Origin: Bacteroides sp. MSB163
Lineage (GTDB): Bacteria; Bacteroidota; Bacteroidia; Bacteroidales; Bacteroidaceae
Assembly (NCBI RefSeq): GCF_036416795.1
Contig: NZ_CP143867.1
Location: 1,798,001 to 1,862,000, forward strand
Length of the DNA: 64,000 nucleotides
Reading direction: 5' to 3'
Of the stretch, positions 9,480 through 18,107 are shown piece after piece. A program made the translations under genes and the position numbers. The notes beneath the pieces are model-generated. The model was not told the DNA's origin, did no database searches, and saw only the letters and a program-made list of their open reading frames with translations. Position 1 is the first letter of the stretch. Each line of letters begins with the position of its first letter.

Positions 9480-9938
9480 ATGAAAAAAGGTTTGGTTTTA
9501 GTTGTGATGTGTGTAGCAATGTTGTTTGCTGCCGCACCTTCGGTTTCGGCACAAGCACCGAGTGATGAGTACAAGGCTACATTGGAAAAAATGCTGGAAC
9601 TATCCGGTTCTATGGCGTCGGCAAAGGCTATGGTGCCACAGATGATTTCTATGTTGAAACAACAATCATCGGCATCGGCATCTTTCTGGGATGGTTTTCA
9701 GAAGAAATGGGAAGGAAAGTTTGGCAGTAAGCTGGCAGAACTTTACGCTCCCGTTTATCAGAAATATCTGACACTGGATGATTTGAAGAAAATTGTTGCT
9801 TTCTATGAATCGCCTGTCGGAAAGAAACTGGGCGCTTCTACTCCTGCCATGATGGCTGAGGGCATGCAAATAGGACAAAAGTTGGGAATGGAGATTGCCA
9901 CTGAACTTCAACAGGAATTGCAGGCACAGGGAAAGTAA
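9480..9938 (+). CDS. Exported DUF2059 protein
   Basis: A small protein of 152 residues with a signal peptide (1-25, ending VSAQ) followed by an all-helical domain. The DUF2059 signature 'LDDLKKIVAFYESPVGKK' is at about 98-115, and 'A.MVPQMISMLKQ' is near residue 50. The family is widespread in the periplasm of Gram-negative bacteria and has no defined biochemical role; no catalytic residues are evident. The gene is monocistronic: it has its own -7 box and is followed by a strong inverted repeat at 9990-10070. The start is supported by the signal peptide. Confidence 0.85.
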   Translation: MKKGLVLVVMCVAMLFAAAPSVSAQAPSDEYKATLEKMLELSGSMASAKAMVPQMISMLKQQSSASASFWDGFQKKWEGKFGSKLAELYAPVYQKYLTLDDLKKIVAFYESPVGKKLGASTPAMMAEGMQIGQKLGMEIATELQQELQAQGK

Positions 9939-9989
9939 GGTGATAGTTCATTCTTTTTCGGTTTTGAATGAAGTGCTGATTTATTTTTT

Positions 9990-10070
9990 AGACGCGGATG
10001 ACACGGATGACGCAGATTTTTTATTTATTGATGTGACAGCGCAGCCTTTAAATCCGTGTCATCTGCGTCT
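9990..10070 (+). terminator. Long 3' hairpin, recurrent Bacteroides palindrome
   Basis: Arms 9990-10008 (AGACGCGGATGACACGGAT) and 10052-10070 are complementary over 19 positions with one wobble. The spacer itself contains a further partial copy (GATGACGCAG) followed by a run of six Ts at 10017-10022. It lies 50 nt after the DUF2059 stop. I recall the 'cgtgtcatctgcgtct' motif as a common dispersed intergenic palindrome in Bacteroides genomes. Confidence 0.6.
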
Positions 10071-10140
10071 AAGAGATTGAATACATAGGCTAAAATCATT
10101 TACCTCATTTCTTTTCCGTTATAAACTATATGATTGATTT

Positions 10141-11424
10141 ATGGATTTAAAAGATTTTGAAATCATGGCCCCTGTCGGCTCGCGCGAATCACTCGCGGCG
10201 GCCATCCAGGCAGGTGCCGATTCCATCTATTTCGGTATTGAAAACCTGAATATGCGGGCCCGTTCGGCTAATACCTTCACTATTGAAGACCTTCGGGAAA
10301 TAGCGCAGACGTGCGATGAGCACGGTATGAAGAGTTATCTTACCGTTAACACTATTATTTACGATCAGGACCTGGCATTGATGCGCACCATCGTAGATGC
10401 GGCCAAGTCGGCGGGTATCTCTGCGGTGATTGCGGCGGACGTAGCTGTGATGAGCTATGCGCGGCAGATCGGTCAGGAAGTACACCTCAGTACGCAACTG
10501 AATATCTCGAATGTGGAGGCTCTGCGCTTCTACGCGCAATTTGCCGATGTTGTGGTGCTGGCACGCGAATTGAATCTGGAACAGGTAGCGGAGATTTATC
10601 GTCATATCTGTGAGGAGAATATCTGTGGTCCCGGCGGAAAGCCTATCCGCATCGAAATGTTCTGTCACGGTGCTCTCTGCATGGCAGTGTCGGGAAAATG
10701 CTATCTTTCTTTGCACGAGATGAACCACTCTGCCAACCGGGGAGCCTGCATGCAGGTGTGCCGTCGCTCTTATACGGTGCGTGATAAGGAGACGGATGTG
10801 GAACTGGATGTGGACAATCAATATATCATGTCTCCGAAAGACTTGAAAACCATCCATTTTATGAATAAAATGCTGGATGCAGGCGTGCGCGTGTTCAAGA
10901 TAGAAGGACGTGCCCGTGGTCCGGAGTATGTACGCACGGTAGCGGAATGTTACAAAGAAGCCATCCGTTCTTACCTGGACGGCACCTTCACCGATGAAAA
11001 GATAGCCGCATGGGATGAACGTCTGAAGACTGTATTCAACCGTGGCTTCTGGGATGGGTATTACCTCGGACAACGCCTCGGAGAATGGACGAAGAACTAC
11101 GGATCGGCCGCTACGGAACGGAAGATATATGTAGGTAAGGGTATCAGATACTTTTCTAATATCGGTGTTGCCGAGTTCCTGGTAGAAGCTGCAGAACTGA
11201 ATGTGGGAGACAAGTTGCTGATTACAGGTCCCACTACAGGAGCAGTATTCACTACGCTTGATGAAGCCCGTGTAGACCTGAAACCGGTGCAAACCGTGAA
11301 GAAAGGACAGCATTTCTCGATGAAAGCGGATAAAATACGTCCTAGTGACAAACTCTATAAGCTGGTTTCTACAGAAGAACTGAAGAAGTTCAAGGGACTG
11401 GATATTGAGAAAACACGTGGATGA
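10141..11424 (+). CDS. U32 family protein, probable tRNA hydroxylation protein (TrhP-like)
   Basis: A 427-residue member of peptidase family U32. The signature 'EMFCHGALCMAVSGKC' followed by 'NRGACMQVCRRSY' (about 174-214) contains the four Cys expected to hold an iron-sulphur cluster. Members with this signature (E. coli TrhP/YegQ, B. subtilis YrrN/YrrO) act with prephenate in making 5-hydroxyuridine at the tRNA wobble position, so 'peptidase' is probably a misnomer here. A TIM-barrel-like N-terminus and a small beta-rich C-terminal domain (about 345-420) are seen. It heads a run with a thioesterase gene (27 nt gap to its ATG) and dprA (9 nt further gap). No clear -7 box was seen upstream. 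Confidence 0.8.
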   Translation: MDLKDFEIMAPVGSRESLAAAIQAGADSIYFGIENLNMRARSANTFTIEDLREIAQTCDEHGMKSYLTVNTIIYDQDLALMRTIVDAAKSAGISAVIAADVAVMSYARQIGQEVHLSTQLNISNVEALRFYAQFADVVVLARELNLEQVAEIYRHICEENICGPGGKPIRIEMFCHGALCMAVSGKCYLSLHEMNHSANRGACMQVCRRSYTVRDKETDVELDVDNQYIMSPKDLKTIHFMNKMLDAGVRVFKIEGRARGPEYVRTVAECYKEAIRSYLDGTFTDEKIAAWDERLKTVFNRGFWDGYYLGQRLGEWTKNYGSAATERKIYVGKGIRYFSNIGVAEFLVEAAELNVGDKLLITGPTTGAVFTTLDEARVDLKPVQTVKKGQHFSMKADKIRPSDKLYKLVSTEELKKFKGLDIEKTRG

Positions 11425-11451
11425 TACACTTTTGATACAGTTATATTGAAT

Positions 11452-11853
11452 ATGGAAAAGTATATCTATGAGTTAGAGATGAAGGTGCGCGATTACGAGT
11501 GTGATCTGCAAGGCATCGTGAATAATGCAAATTACCAGCACTATTTGGAGCATACCCGTCATGAGTTTCTGCTATCTACCGGTGTCAGTTTTGCGGAATT
11601 GCACGAACAGGGAGTCGATCCCGTAGTGGCACGTATCAACATGGCGTTTAAAACTCCTCTGAAGAGCGGTGATGAGTTTATTTCCAAACTCTACATGAAG
11701 AAAGAAGGCATCAAGTATGTTTTCTATCAGGATATTTTTCGGAAGAGTGATGATAAAGTAGTCATAAAAGCGACAGTCGAAACGGTGTGTCTGGTGAATG
11801 GACGACTGAGTGACAGTAAGCTTTTTGATGAGATATTTGAGGCATACCTCTAA
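11452..11853 (+). CDS. Acyl-CoA thioesterase, 4HBT hot-dog fold
   Basis: A protein of 133 residues when started at the ATG at 11452; a TTG two codons upstream is less likely. Residues 12-35 contain 'RDYECDLQGIVNNANYQHYL' and 'EHTRHEFL', the classic 4-hydroxybenzoyl-CoA thioesterase / YbgC signature, with Asp18 as the catalytic acid. The family hydrolyses acyl-CoA thioesters in the cytoplasm; the natural substrate cannot be predicted. It sits in a compact run between the U32 protein gene and dprA. No abnormality. Confidence 0.85.
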   Translation: MEKYIYELEMKVRDYECDLQGIVNNANYQHYLEHTRHEFLLSTGVSFAELHEQGVDPVVARINMAFKTPLKSGDEFISKLYMKKEGIKYVFYQDIFRKSDDKVVIKATVETVCLVNGRLSDSKLFDEIFEAYL

Positions 11854-11862
11854 AATATAACC

Positions 11863-12981
11863 ATGAACAACGACGAACGAATTTGCAGTATAGCCCTCAC
11901 GCTTTGCCCCGGTATAGGACATATCGGGGCAAAACGTTTAATAGACGGTATTGGAAGTGCCGCCGGAGTCTTTTCTCAACGTAAAGAACTGCCTGAATTG
12001 CTACCTGGTGTGAGCCCTACTATAGTCACTGCCCTTGATAATCCTGCCGCTTTCCTGCGTGCCGAACATGAAATGGAGTTCGTGGAGAAGAATCGCCTCA
12101 CTTGTCTGACTCTCAAAGATGAAGCTTATCCGTCCCGTTTGCGCGAGTGTGAAGACGCTCCGATAGTCCTCTTCTTTAAAGGCCACACCGATCTCAATCG
12201 TCTTCGCGTCATCAATATGGTCGGTACTCGTAATGCCACAGAGTATGGCAAGCAATTTTGTGTAGATTTCCTGCGTGATCTTTCCTCTCATTATCCTGAT
12301 GTGCTGGTAGTCAGCGGTCTGGCTTATGGCATCGATATCCATGCCCATCGCGCTGCCCTGGCCAACAACCTTTCCACCGTGGCTGTCCTTGCTCACGGAC
12401 TGGATCGTATCTATCCTTATGTTCATCGTAAAACTGCCATTGATATGTTGGCGAATGGTGGACTCCTTACCGAATTCCTCACCGAAACCAATCCCGACCG
12501 GCATAACTTTGTCAGTCGCAACCGCATTGTGGCTGGTATGACTGATGCAACCATCGTTGTGGAATCCGCCTCCAAAGGTGGTTCGCTGATTACGGCAGAC
12601 CTTGCTGTAGACTATCATCGTGATTGTTTCGCTGTTCCCGGTCGTACCACCGATCCCTTGTCTATGGGCTGTAACCAACTGATACGTGATAATAAAGCCG
12701 TTCTCATCCAGTCTGCCGATGACTTTATGCTGGCGATGGGTTGGACTACAGAAGAGGAACCCGCCAAACATGAAGGCATTCAGCGTAGTCTCTTTCTTGA
12801 ATTGACGGAGGAAGAAGAACTTGTGGTCGGCATCCTTACACGCTTGGGCGACTTGCATATCAACGTATTGGTAGTGGAATCCAATATTCCGGTGAACCGT
12901 ATGACAGCTCTGCTTTTTGAACTGGAAATGAAGGGAGTGGTGCGTGCAATGGTGGGTGGAGTATATCATTTATTAACGTAA
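11863..12981 (+). CDS. dprA: DNA processing protein DprA/Smf
   Basis: A 372-residue DprA homologue. It has an N-terminal helix-hairpin-helix region ('LCPGIGHIGAKRLID', 13-27), a Rossmann-type core with 'NMVGTRNATEYG', 'VVSGLAYGIDIHAHRAAL', 'VLAHGLDRIYP' and 'SRNRIVAGMTDATIVVES', and a winged-helix C-terminus (about 310-370). DprA loads RecA on single-stranded DNA during transformation; in many non-competent bacteria it is retained with an unclear role. The start codon lies 9 nt after the thioesterase stop, so translation is likely coupled. It is the last gene of the three-gene run. Confidence 0.93.
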   Translation: MNNDERICSIALTLCPGIGHIGAKRLIDGIGSAAGVFSQRKELPELLPGVSPTIVTALDNPAAFLRAEHEMEFVEKNRLTCLTLKDEAYPSRLRECEDAPIVLFFKGHTDLNRLRVINMVGTRNATEYGKQFCVDFLRDLSSHYPDVLVVSGLAYGIDIHAHRAALANNLSTVAVLAHGLDRIYPYVHRKTAIDMLANGGLLTEFLTETNPDRHNFVSRNRIVAGMTDATIVVESASKGGSLITADLAVDYHRDCFAVPGRTTDPLSMGCNQLIRDNKAVLIQSADDFMLAMGWTTEEEPAKHEGIQRSLFLELTEEEELVVGILTRLGDLHINVLVVESNIPVNRMTALLFELEMKGVVRAMVGGVYHLLT

Positions 12982-13008
12982 ACCACCCCTTGGAATAATA
13001 TTTTTTCA

Positions 13009-13016
13009 TATCTTTG
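13009..13016 (+). promoter_or_regulatory. -7 box for the HTCS gene (TATCTTTG)
   Basis: TATCTTTG fits TAnnTTTG, 24 nt before the start at 13040, with TTGG at 12990-12993 as a possible -33 element at the expected spacing. Confidence 0.6.
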
Positions 13017-13039
13017 CTTTCACAACCAGTCATAATGCT

Positions 13040-16000
13040 ATGAGGTACCTGTTCTTTTATATACTTTTATTTATTGGAGAACTGTCCGTAAGCGCACAGC
13101 ACATGTTCTCCAGACAATTTCCATTCTTCAACCAACTCTCTTCCAATGAGATTTTCAGTATTCATCAGGATAGGGAAGGGTACTTCTGGATAGGTACCAC
13201 GAATGGTCTGGCACGCTATGACGGCTATCAGTTAAATACATTCCGTACAGACTATAAAAATCAGAATCTGCTGACTGACAATGGAATTACTGCTATCAAT
13301 GATAATGATCTGTATGTATGGATCGGTACATGGAAAGGGCTGAACCTGTATAATAAGCAGACCTGTCGGATTACTCCTTTCTCAGATGCACGGCTTCTGA
13401 ACAAGGTGGTGGATGCCATAACGGTCGACAAGGATGGGAATGTTTGGGTAAGCGCCGGTGGAATGATATACCGATGCGATTCTACCGCGCATATTATAAA
13501 GGAGTATGAGGTTGGAGGTCTTCAGGAGGGATATGCCATCAGTAATATTTACGCAGACCAGCAAAAGCAACTTTGGGCAGTGGGATCAAGGGGTATATTC
13601 AGATATGAGCCCGAAGCCGATTCTTTTTTCCGTTATCCGCCATTGGGTAACGGACATACCGCATATATTATGCATCAGGATAATTCCGGTAATTACTGGA
13701 TCGGTACGTGGGGGGAAGGTTTGTGGCAATTCTTTCCCTCTGCACAGAAAGGAGGACACTATAAGAAACATAATATAGCTGCTTCAAACAATAAAGAAAC
13801 CGACGTTGAATCCATTCTTTTCAGTATAGAACAGGATGATACGTTTGGTTATCTTTGGATGCTTTCGTATGCCGGGCTCCATGCGTTTAAATACACGGAT
13901 GCAGGGACACTGGAAAAGGTGGATATAGACCATCTGGTTGATACACACATGATGTACACCCGGATATGCAAAGACAGGGAGGGTAATCTGTGGCTACCTT
14001 CGTATGATATGGCGTATACCATCTTTTTTGATAATTCGAACATAGACAATTACCTTCTTCCTCAATTGAAGGAAGAGATGGGATGGGATGCTAATGTCAT
14101 GAATCTCTGTCAGGGAAGTGACAGTATCATGTGGTTCAGGCAGGACAGGTACGAATTGTGCATGTACGATTTCTCACGGGATGCGTTTGTCGGTACAGGT
14201 GTGGGCGAGATTAATGCCATTATCAGATCTCTTCATAAACCCGGTGTCTGGGTTAATTCAAGCCGGACTCCCCATGTGATGAGACTGACGCAACGGAACA
14301 TGAAGGTGCAGATAGAAGAAGACATCAATATAGGCGGAGTTACAGGGCTACTTGAGGATAAGGTCGGCAATCTGTGGATATCCCGGTGGACGGATATAAA
14401 CGTGAAACGTCCTGATAAAGATGACTTGGTAGCTTCGGGTAGTGACGTTCCGGTAATGACTTCCCTGTTCAATGATGTAAAGGGAGAAATTTTAGGGTTG
14501 TCTCACGAGAGCAAAATCTATCGGCTGAGTTGTGCCGACGGGCGGATTACCTGTGAACTGAAAGGCAGTGTTTCTTCTCTTCTGGAAAAGGAAGAAGTGA
14601 ACAGTGTCTGCATTGACCGGAAAGGACGGCTGTGGCTGAACACTACTTTGGGAAGAATACTGCGGTCTGACGAAACGATGCATAAGTTTGAAAATGTATC
14701 GCTCGATAATGAGATAGATGACTGTACTGTATTAGGATTACTTTCCGATAAGAACAGTGTGTGGATTATCACCAATAAGAAAGTACTTCAATATAATATT
14801 GATTCGCAGACTTTTCTGCACTATTCTACTGTTGATGATAACATTATGGTAGATGTTTTCAGGTATAAGGCTATCAGTCTGGACGGTTGGGGCGGACTCT
14901 ATGTAGGCGGACATCGCGGATTCATACATATTCGTCCCGGTAATGCATCGACGGTGAACAGGGCTCCTGCGAGCTTGCATATCACAGATGTCAAAGTTGA
15001 AGACAAAAGTATCTTCTTCGGTAATGCGGAAGCCTCGGGAGAGAATACGATACATAAGATTTTCCTTGGTCCGGATGACCGGAATATCGAGATTTTCTTT
15101 TCTTCGCTTTTGTATTCGCTGAATGCGGGATGTCGCATAGCGTATCAGTTGGAGGGGGTGGATCATTATTGGATCTATTCGGATAACAACAGAAATTCCG
15201 TCTTCTATAACCACCTGCCGAAGGGAACGTATAAACTCCGTTTGAAGTTGGAATATGAGCGGGGTAAGTGGACTGAAGGCGAAGTGTTGCTGACCATTGT
15301 GAAAGAGCCGGCATTCTATGAAACCTGGTTTGCATATCTTGTTTATGTCATTCTCATCGGATTGTGTTTCTATGTGGTAATCCGGCTTTATATGCGTCGC
15401 ATTAAACTGAAGAGTGAAGTGAGATTGCAGGAAGAACTGACGCGCACCAAGTTGACTTACTTCACCAATGTTTCCCATGAGTTGCTGACACCGCTTACCG
15501 TCATATCCTGTATATCGGATTATCTGGATCAGAAGGTTCCTGCCGTGCGACAACAGTCCGTTATGCTCAAGGCTAACGCGGAGAAGTTGAAGCGACTGAT
15601 ACAGCAAGTGCTTGATTTCCGCAAGATGGATGTGGGGAAACTGAAACTGAACGTTTCGGAAGGAGATATCCGTGAGTTTGTCCTGAACATCTGCCAGGTA
15701 AACTTCCAACCGCTTGCATTGAAGAAGAATATCACGCTGGATACTCGTTTTGAAGCGGAGGAAGCACATGGCTATGTGGATTTTGATAAGCTGGATAAGA
15801 TATTGCATAATTTGCTGTCCAATGCCATGAAGTATACTCCTGAGAACAGGCGTATTACTGTTGATGTACGGGTAGTGAATGAAGCGGAACATCGGATATT
15901 GGTGTTGAAAGTGGAGGATGAGGGCATTGGTATTTCTGAGAAAGAACTGGAACAGATATTCATCCGTTTCTATAACAGTAAGAAGAACCGGGGAATCGAG

Positions 16001-16990
16001 TCGAACGGAATCGGCCTCTCGCTAACGAAAGATCTGATAACCTTGCATCATGGCCTTATCACCGTGGAAAGCGTTTTAGGACAAGGTTCCTGCTTCACTG
16101 TAAAGCTGCCTGTTGACAAAGAAAGCTACTCTCCGGATGAATTGCTTGACGAGACGATGGTGTTGCAGACCGGTACGGATGATGTGCCCATGGAAGATTA
16201 TGCTTCGTCTGATGAGGTGGATAAACCGGCTATCTTGTTGATTGACGACAATACGGAATTGCTGTTCGTTATGAAAGAGATGTTCAGGGAACGATATACT
16301 GTACTGACAGCCGCAGACGGGCAACAAGCCTGGGATAAGTTGAAGGATAATGAGGTGGATGTCGTCATTTGTGATGTCATGTTGCCCGATGCCAATGGTT
16401 GGGAACTTTGTGCGCGTATGAAGGGTGATTTGCGTTTCAATCATATACCTGTCATCATACTTACGGCTAAGAATGGTATTGAGGACCGTGTTGCCAGCTA
16501 TGAAGCGGGCGCCGACGGATATATAGCCAAGCCTTTTGAGTTGAAGATACTTTTTGCCCGGGTGGATAACCTTATCCGATCTTCGAAGATGCGTCAGGCG
16601 GCCTTCCGCAAAGAAGAGAACCTGAATTTGGAGAGCTTGGCCTATCCCTCGGCGGATAAGCAGTTCATGCAATCTATCATCGACAGCATCGAACAGCACT
16701 TTGAAGAGTCTGAATTCGATCTGGAACAGTTGGCTGCGGAGAAGCGTATGTCCAAGTCTACCCTTTACCGCAAGATAAAGTCGATGACGGGAATGTCTCC
16801 TTTGGACTTTATACGGAATATAAAGATGAAGCGTGCCTGCATGATGTTGCTGAGTGGTTCGTATAATATATCTGAAGTGGCTTATGCTGTAGGCTTTAAC
16901 AGCCCCAAATATTTCACCCGGTGCTTCAAGGATGAATTCGGTGTGACGCCGAGTGAATATCTTCAGAAACATGGAGGTGATGGGAGATAA
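13040..16990 (+). CDS. Hybrid two-component system sensor/regulator (HTCS) of PUL1
   Basis: A single 1316-residue protein with all parts of a two-component system. In order: signal peptide (1-19); periplasmic two-component-regulator propeller repeats ('GYFWIGTTNGLARYDG', 'NLWLPSYD' and similar, about 25-670); a Y_Y_Y domain (about 690-755); one transmembrane helix (about 763-785); HisKA with the phospho-accepting His in 'FTNVSHELLTPL' (about 813); HATPase ('NLLSNAMKYTPENR', 'GIGLSLTKDL'); a receiver domain from about 1057 with the acceptor Asp near 1111 in 'VICDVMLPD'; and an AraC-type HTH (about 1220-1312, 'GFNSPKYFTRCFKDEFG'). HTCS proteins bind a glycan breakdown product in the periplasm and activate the neighbouring PUL. 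The inducer here is inferred to come from the GH2/GH51 substrate. Confidence 0.95.
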   Translation: MRYLFFYILLFIGELSVSAQHMFSRQFPFFNQLSSNEIFSIHQDREGYFWIGTTNGLARYDGYQLNTFRTDYKNQNLLTDNGITAINDNDLYVWIGTWKGLNLYNKQTCRITPFSDARLLNKVVDAITVDKDGNVWVSAGGMIYRCDSTAHIIKEYEVGGLQEGYAISNIYADQQKQLWAVGSRGIFRYEPEADSFFRYPPLGNGHTAYIMHQDNSGNYWIGTWGEGLWQFFPSAQKGGHYKKHNIAASNNKETDVESILFSIEQDDTFGYLWMLSYAGLHAFKYTDAGTLEKVDIDHLVDTHMMYTRICKDREGNLWLPSYDMAYTIFFDNSNIDNYLLPQLKEEMGWDANVMNLCQGSDSIMWFRQDRYELCMYDFSRDAFVGTGVGEINAIIRSLHKPGVWVNSSRTPHVMRLTQRNMKVQIEEDINIGGVTGLLEDKVGNLWISRWTDINVKRPDKDDLVASGSDVPVMTSLFNDVKGEILGLSHESKIYRLSCADGRITCELKGSVSSLLEKEEVNSVCIDRKGRLWLNTTLGRILRSDETMHKFENVSLDNEIDDCTVLGLLSDKNSVWIITNKKVLQYNIDSQTFLHYSTVDDNIMVDVFRYKAISLDGWGGLYVGGHRGFIHIRPGNASTVNRAPASLHITDVKVEDKSIFFGNAEASGENTIHKIFLGPDDRNIEIFFSSLLYSLNAGCRIAYQLEGVDHYWIYSDNNRNSVFYNHLPKGTYKLRLKLEYERGKWTEGEVLLTIVKEPAFYETWFAYLVYVILIGLCFYVVIRLYMRRIKLKSEVRLQEELTRTKLTYFTNVSHELLTPLTVISCISDYLDQKVPAVRQQSVMLKANAEKLKRLIQQVLDFRKMDVGKLKLNVSEGDIREFVLNICQVNFQPLALKKNITLDTRFEAEEAHGYVDFDKLDKILHNLLSNAMKYTPENRRITVDVRVVNEAEHRILVLKVEDEGIGISEKELEQIFIRFYNSKKNRGIESNGIGLSLTKDLITLHHGLITVESVLGQGSCFTVKLPVDKESYSPDELLDETMVLQTGTDDVPMEDYASSDEVDKPAILLIDDNTELLFVMKEMFRERYTVLTAADGQQAWDKLKDNEVDVVICDVMLPDANGWELCARMKGDLRFNHIPVIILTAKNGIEDRVASYEAGADGYIAKPFELKILFARVDNLIRSSKMRQAAFRKEENLNLESLAYPSADKQFMQSIIDSIEQHFEESEFDLEQLAAEKRMSKSTLYRKIKSMTGMSPLDFIRNIKMKRACMMLLSGSYNISEVAYAVGFNSPKYFTRCFKDEFGVTPSEYLQKHGGDGR

Positions 16991-17087
16991 AATCCTTCCA
17001 ACTTCTGAATATGATGCATTTTTAATTTTATCGGACAAAATAAGGTAAGAAGCTACTGATTTGGAGGCGCTTTTTTACCGGGATTGT

Positions 17088-17175
17088 CACCCTCCTATAC
17101 TGAGGGTGTCTCTGTCGTATACAGAGATACCCTTGGTCGTATATAGAGGCTATCACTGTCGTATACAGAGACACC
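17088..17175. repeat. Four 22-nt units centred on CGTATA
   Basis: Units at 17088-17109, 17110-17131, 17132-17153 and 17154-17175 have exactly 22-nt spacing. Three share the core GTCGTATA.AGAG. The first has 7-bp arms CACCCTC/GAGGGTG, and the second TCTCTGT/ACAGAGA around the loop CGTAT. Each unit is therefore a small dyad. Confidence 0.75.
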
Positions 17176-17299
17176 CCCCTCTCAGAAGATGTCCTGGATC
17201 GGATTTTTGCTGGTTGGAGAAAATTCGGAGAGAAAAATATAGGTGTTGAAATATCCGTACAAAACCAAACGCTTCACAGCTTAATGCCAAAATCTTTTG

Positions 17300-17519
17300 G
17301 TAGAGATGCCGAAAGATGCCACTGTTCATTATCAGTACTTTATGCTGCCTCCCTGTAGAGATGGTCCCGGCATCGCTCATTTTCCGATTATCCCCCCTTA
17401 TCATGTATTGTAGAGATGTCTGTTTTGTTCTCCATTGATTATCAGTTGTTTAATGGATTCGGCGGTAGATGCCGTTTTCTTGCGTTTCCTTGCCTCATGC
17501 CCTAACTTTGCAACATCAA
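17300..17519. repeat. 55-nt-period array marked by GTAGAGATG
   Basis: GTAGAGATG occurs at 17300, 17355 and 17410, and the shortened GTAGATG at 17465, all exactly 55 nt apart. The first and third units also share ATTATCAG at the same offset (29-36). Otherwise the units have diverged. The last unit runs into the HU-like gene's promoter. Confidence 0.65.
17503..17510 (+). promoter_or_regulatory. -7 box for the HU-like gene (TAACTTTG)
   Basis: TAACTTTG matches TAnnTTTG and lies 59 nt before the ATG at 17569, within the last unit of the 55-nt array. Confidence 0.55.
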
Positions 17520-17568
17520 ATTTGAGAAGAGTATACATTATCTATTAATCATTTAAAATTTTACGACT

Positions 17569-17973
17569 ATGTTTTTTAAGAAAGCTAAAAAGGCAATTAA
17601 CAATTTGTGGTATCCCCAATCCGTAACATGGGGCAAGGCAGTGACAACCCGTGAAGTGGCTGACGAATTGTCGGTCCTTTCCACCGTGACCCGCGGCGAT
17701 ACGTACGCGGTGATGGAAAATCTTGGGCGGGTATTGAGCAACTATATGGGACAGGGACGTACGGTGAAGATTGACGGTGTGGGAACGTTCTACTACACGG
17801 CCTCCTCCACTAAAAAAGGGGTGAAGACTGCCGCAGAGGTAAACGCTTCACTAATCAACGGGGTACGTGTCCGCTTTATCCCCGAAGTGGAACGTAACAG
17901 CGGCAACCAGGTGACGAGCCGAAGTATGGTAAATACAAAAATCGTCTGGGAAGAATGGCGTGGTAGGGTATAA
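17569..17973 (+). CDS. HU-family DNA-binding protein, Bacteroides long form
   Basis: A protein of 134 residues, longer than the roughly 90 of canonical HU. The HU/IHF-like fold is indicated by 'TTREVADELSVLSTVTRGDTYAVMENLGRVLSNYM' split into helices (about 26-60), then 'GRTVKIDGVGTFYY' (61-76), the strand leading to the DNA-binding arm, and 'VRVRFIPE' (about 100-107). A basic, polar C-terminal tail of about 25 residues follows. Bacteroides carry many such HU paralogues, often next to surface-polysaccharide or PUL genes; specific roles are unknown. The gene has its own promoter box and is followed by a short direct repeat (GGTATAAAA.C.TTTCAT) at 17968-18006. Its upstream repeat arrays are an obvious candidate binding region, but that is only a guess. 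Confidence 0.8.
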   Translation: MFFKKAKKAINNLWYPQSVTWGKAVTTREVADELSVLSTVTRGDTYAVMENLGRVLSNYMGQGRTVKIDGVGTFYYTASSTKKGVKTAAEVNASLINGVRVRFIPEVERNSGNQVTSRSMVNTKIVWEEWRGRV

Positions 17974-18107
17974 AATCCTTTCATCAGGGTATAAAAACGT
18001 TTCATGAAAGGATTTTGCCCCTTCGATAACCTGTTTTTGTGCCTATCTTCTAATTAAATATCACTTGCTTTGCCTTTGGATAATTAAACTTAGATCATAT
18101 TAATATT

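Larger units (their letters stand above)
16991..17568. other. 578-nt gap with two repeat arrays
   Basis: No credible gene is visible between the HTCS gene and the HU-like gene. The gap holds a 22-nt-period array (17088-17175), a 55-nt-period array (17300-17519) and a promoter box for the HU-like gene (17503-17510). Nothing further was recognised in 17176-17299. Confidence 0.6.

Noticed and set aside
10189..11313. Long open frame on the minus strand across the U32 gene
   Set aside because: It is the antisense shadow of a well-conserved gene and has no recognisable protein character.
14738..15892. 384-codon antisense frame inside the HTCS gene
   Set aside because: Antisense to the Y_Y_Y and kinase parts, with no family features or promoter.
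17088..17175. CRISPR array
   Set aside because: Units are contiguous 22-mers with no spacers and no cas genes nearby.
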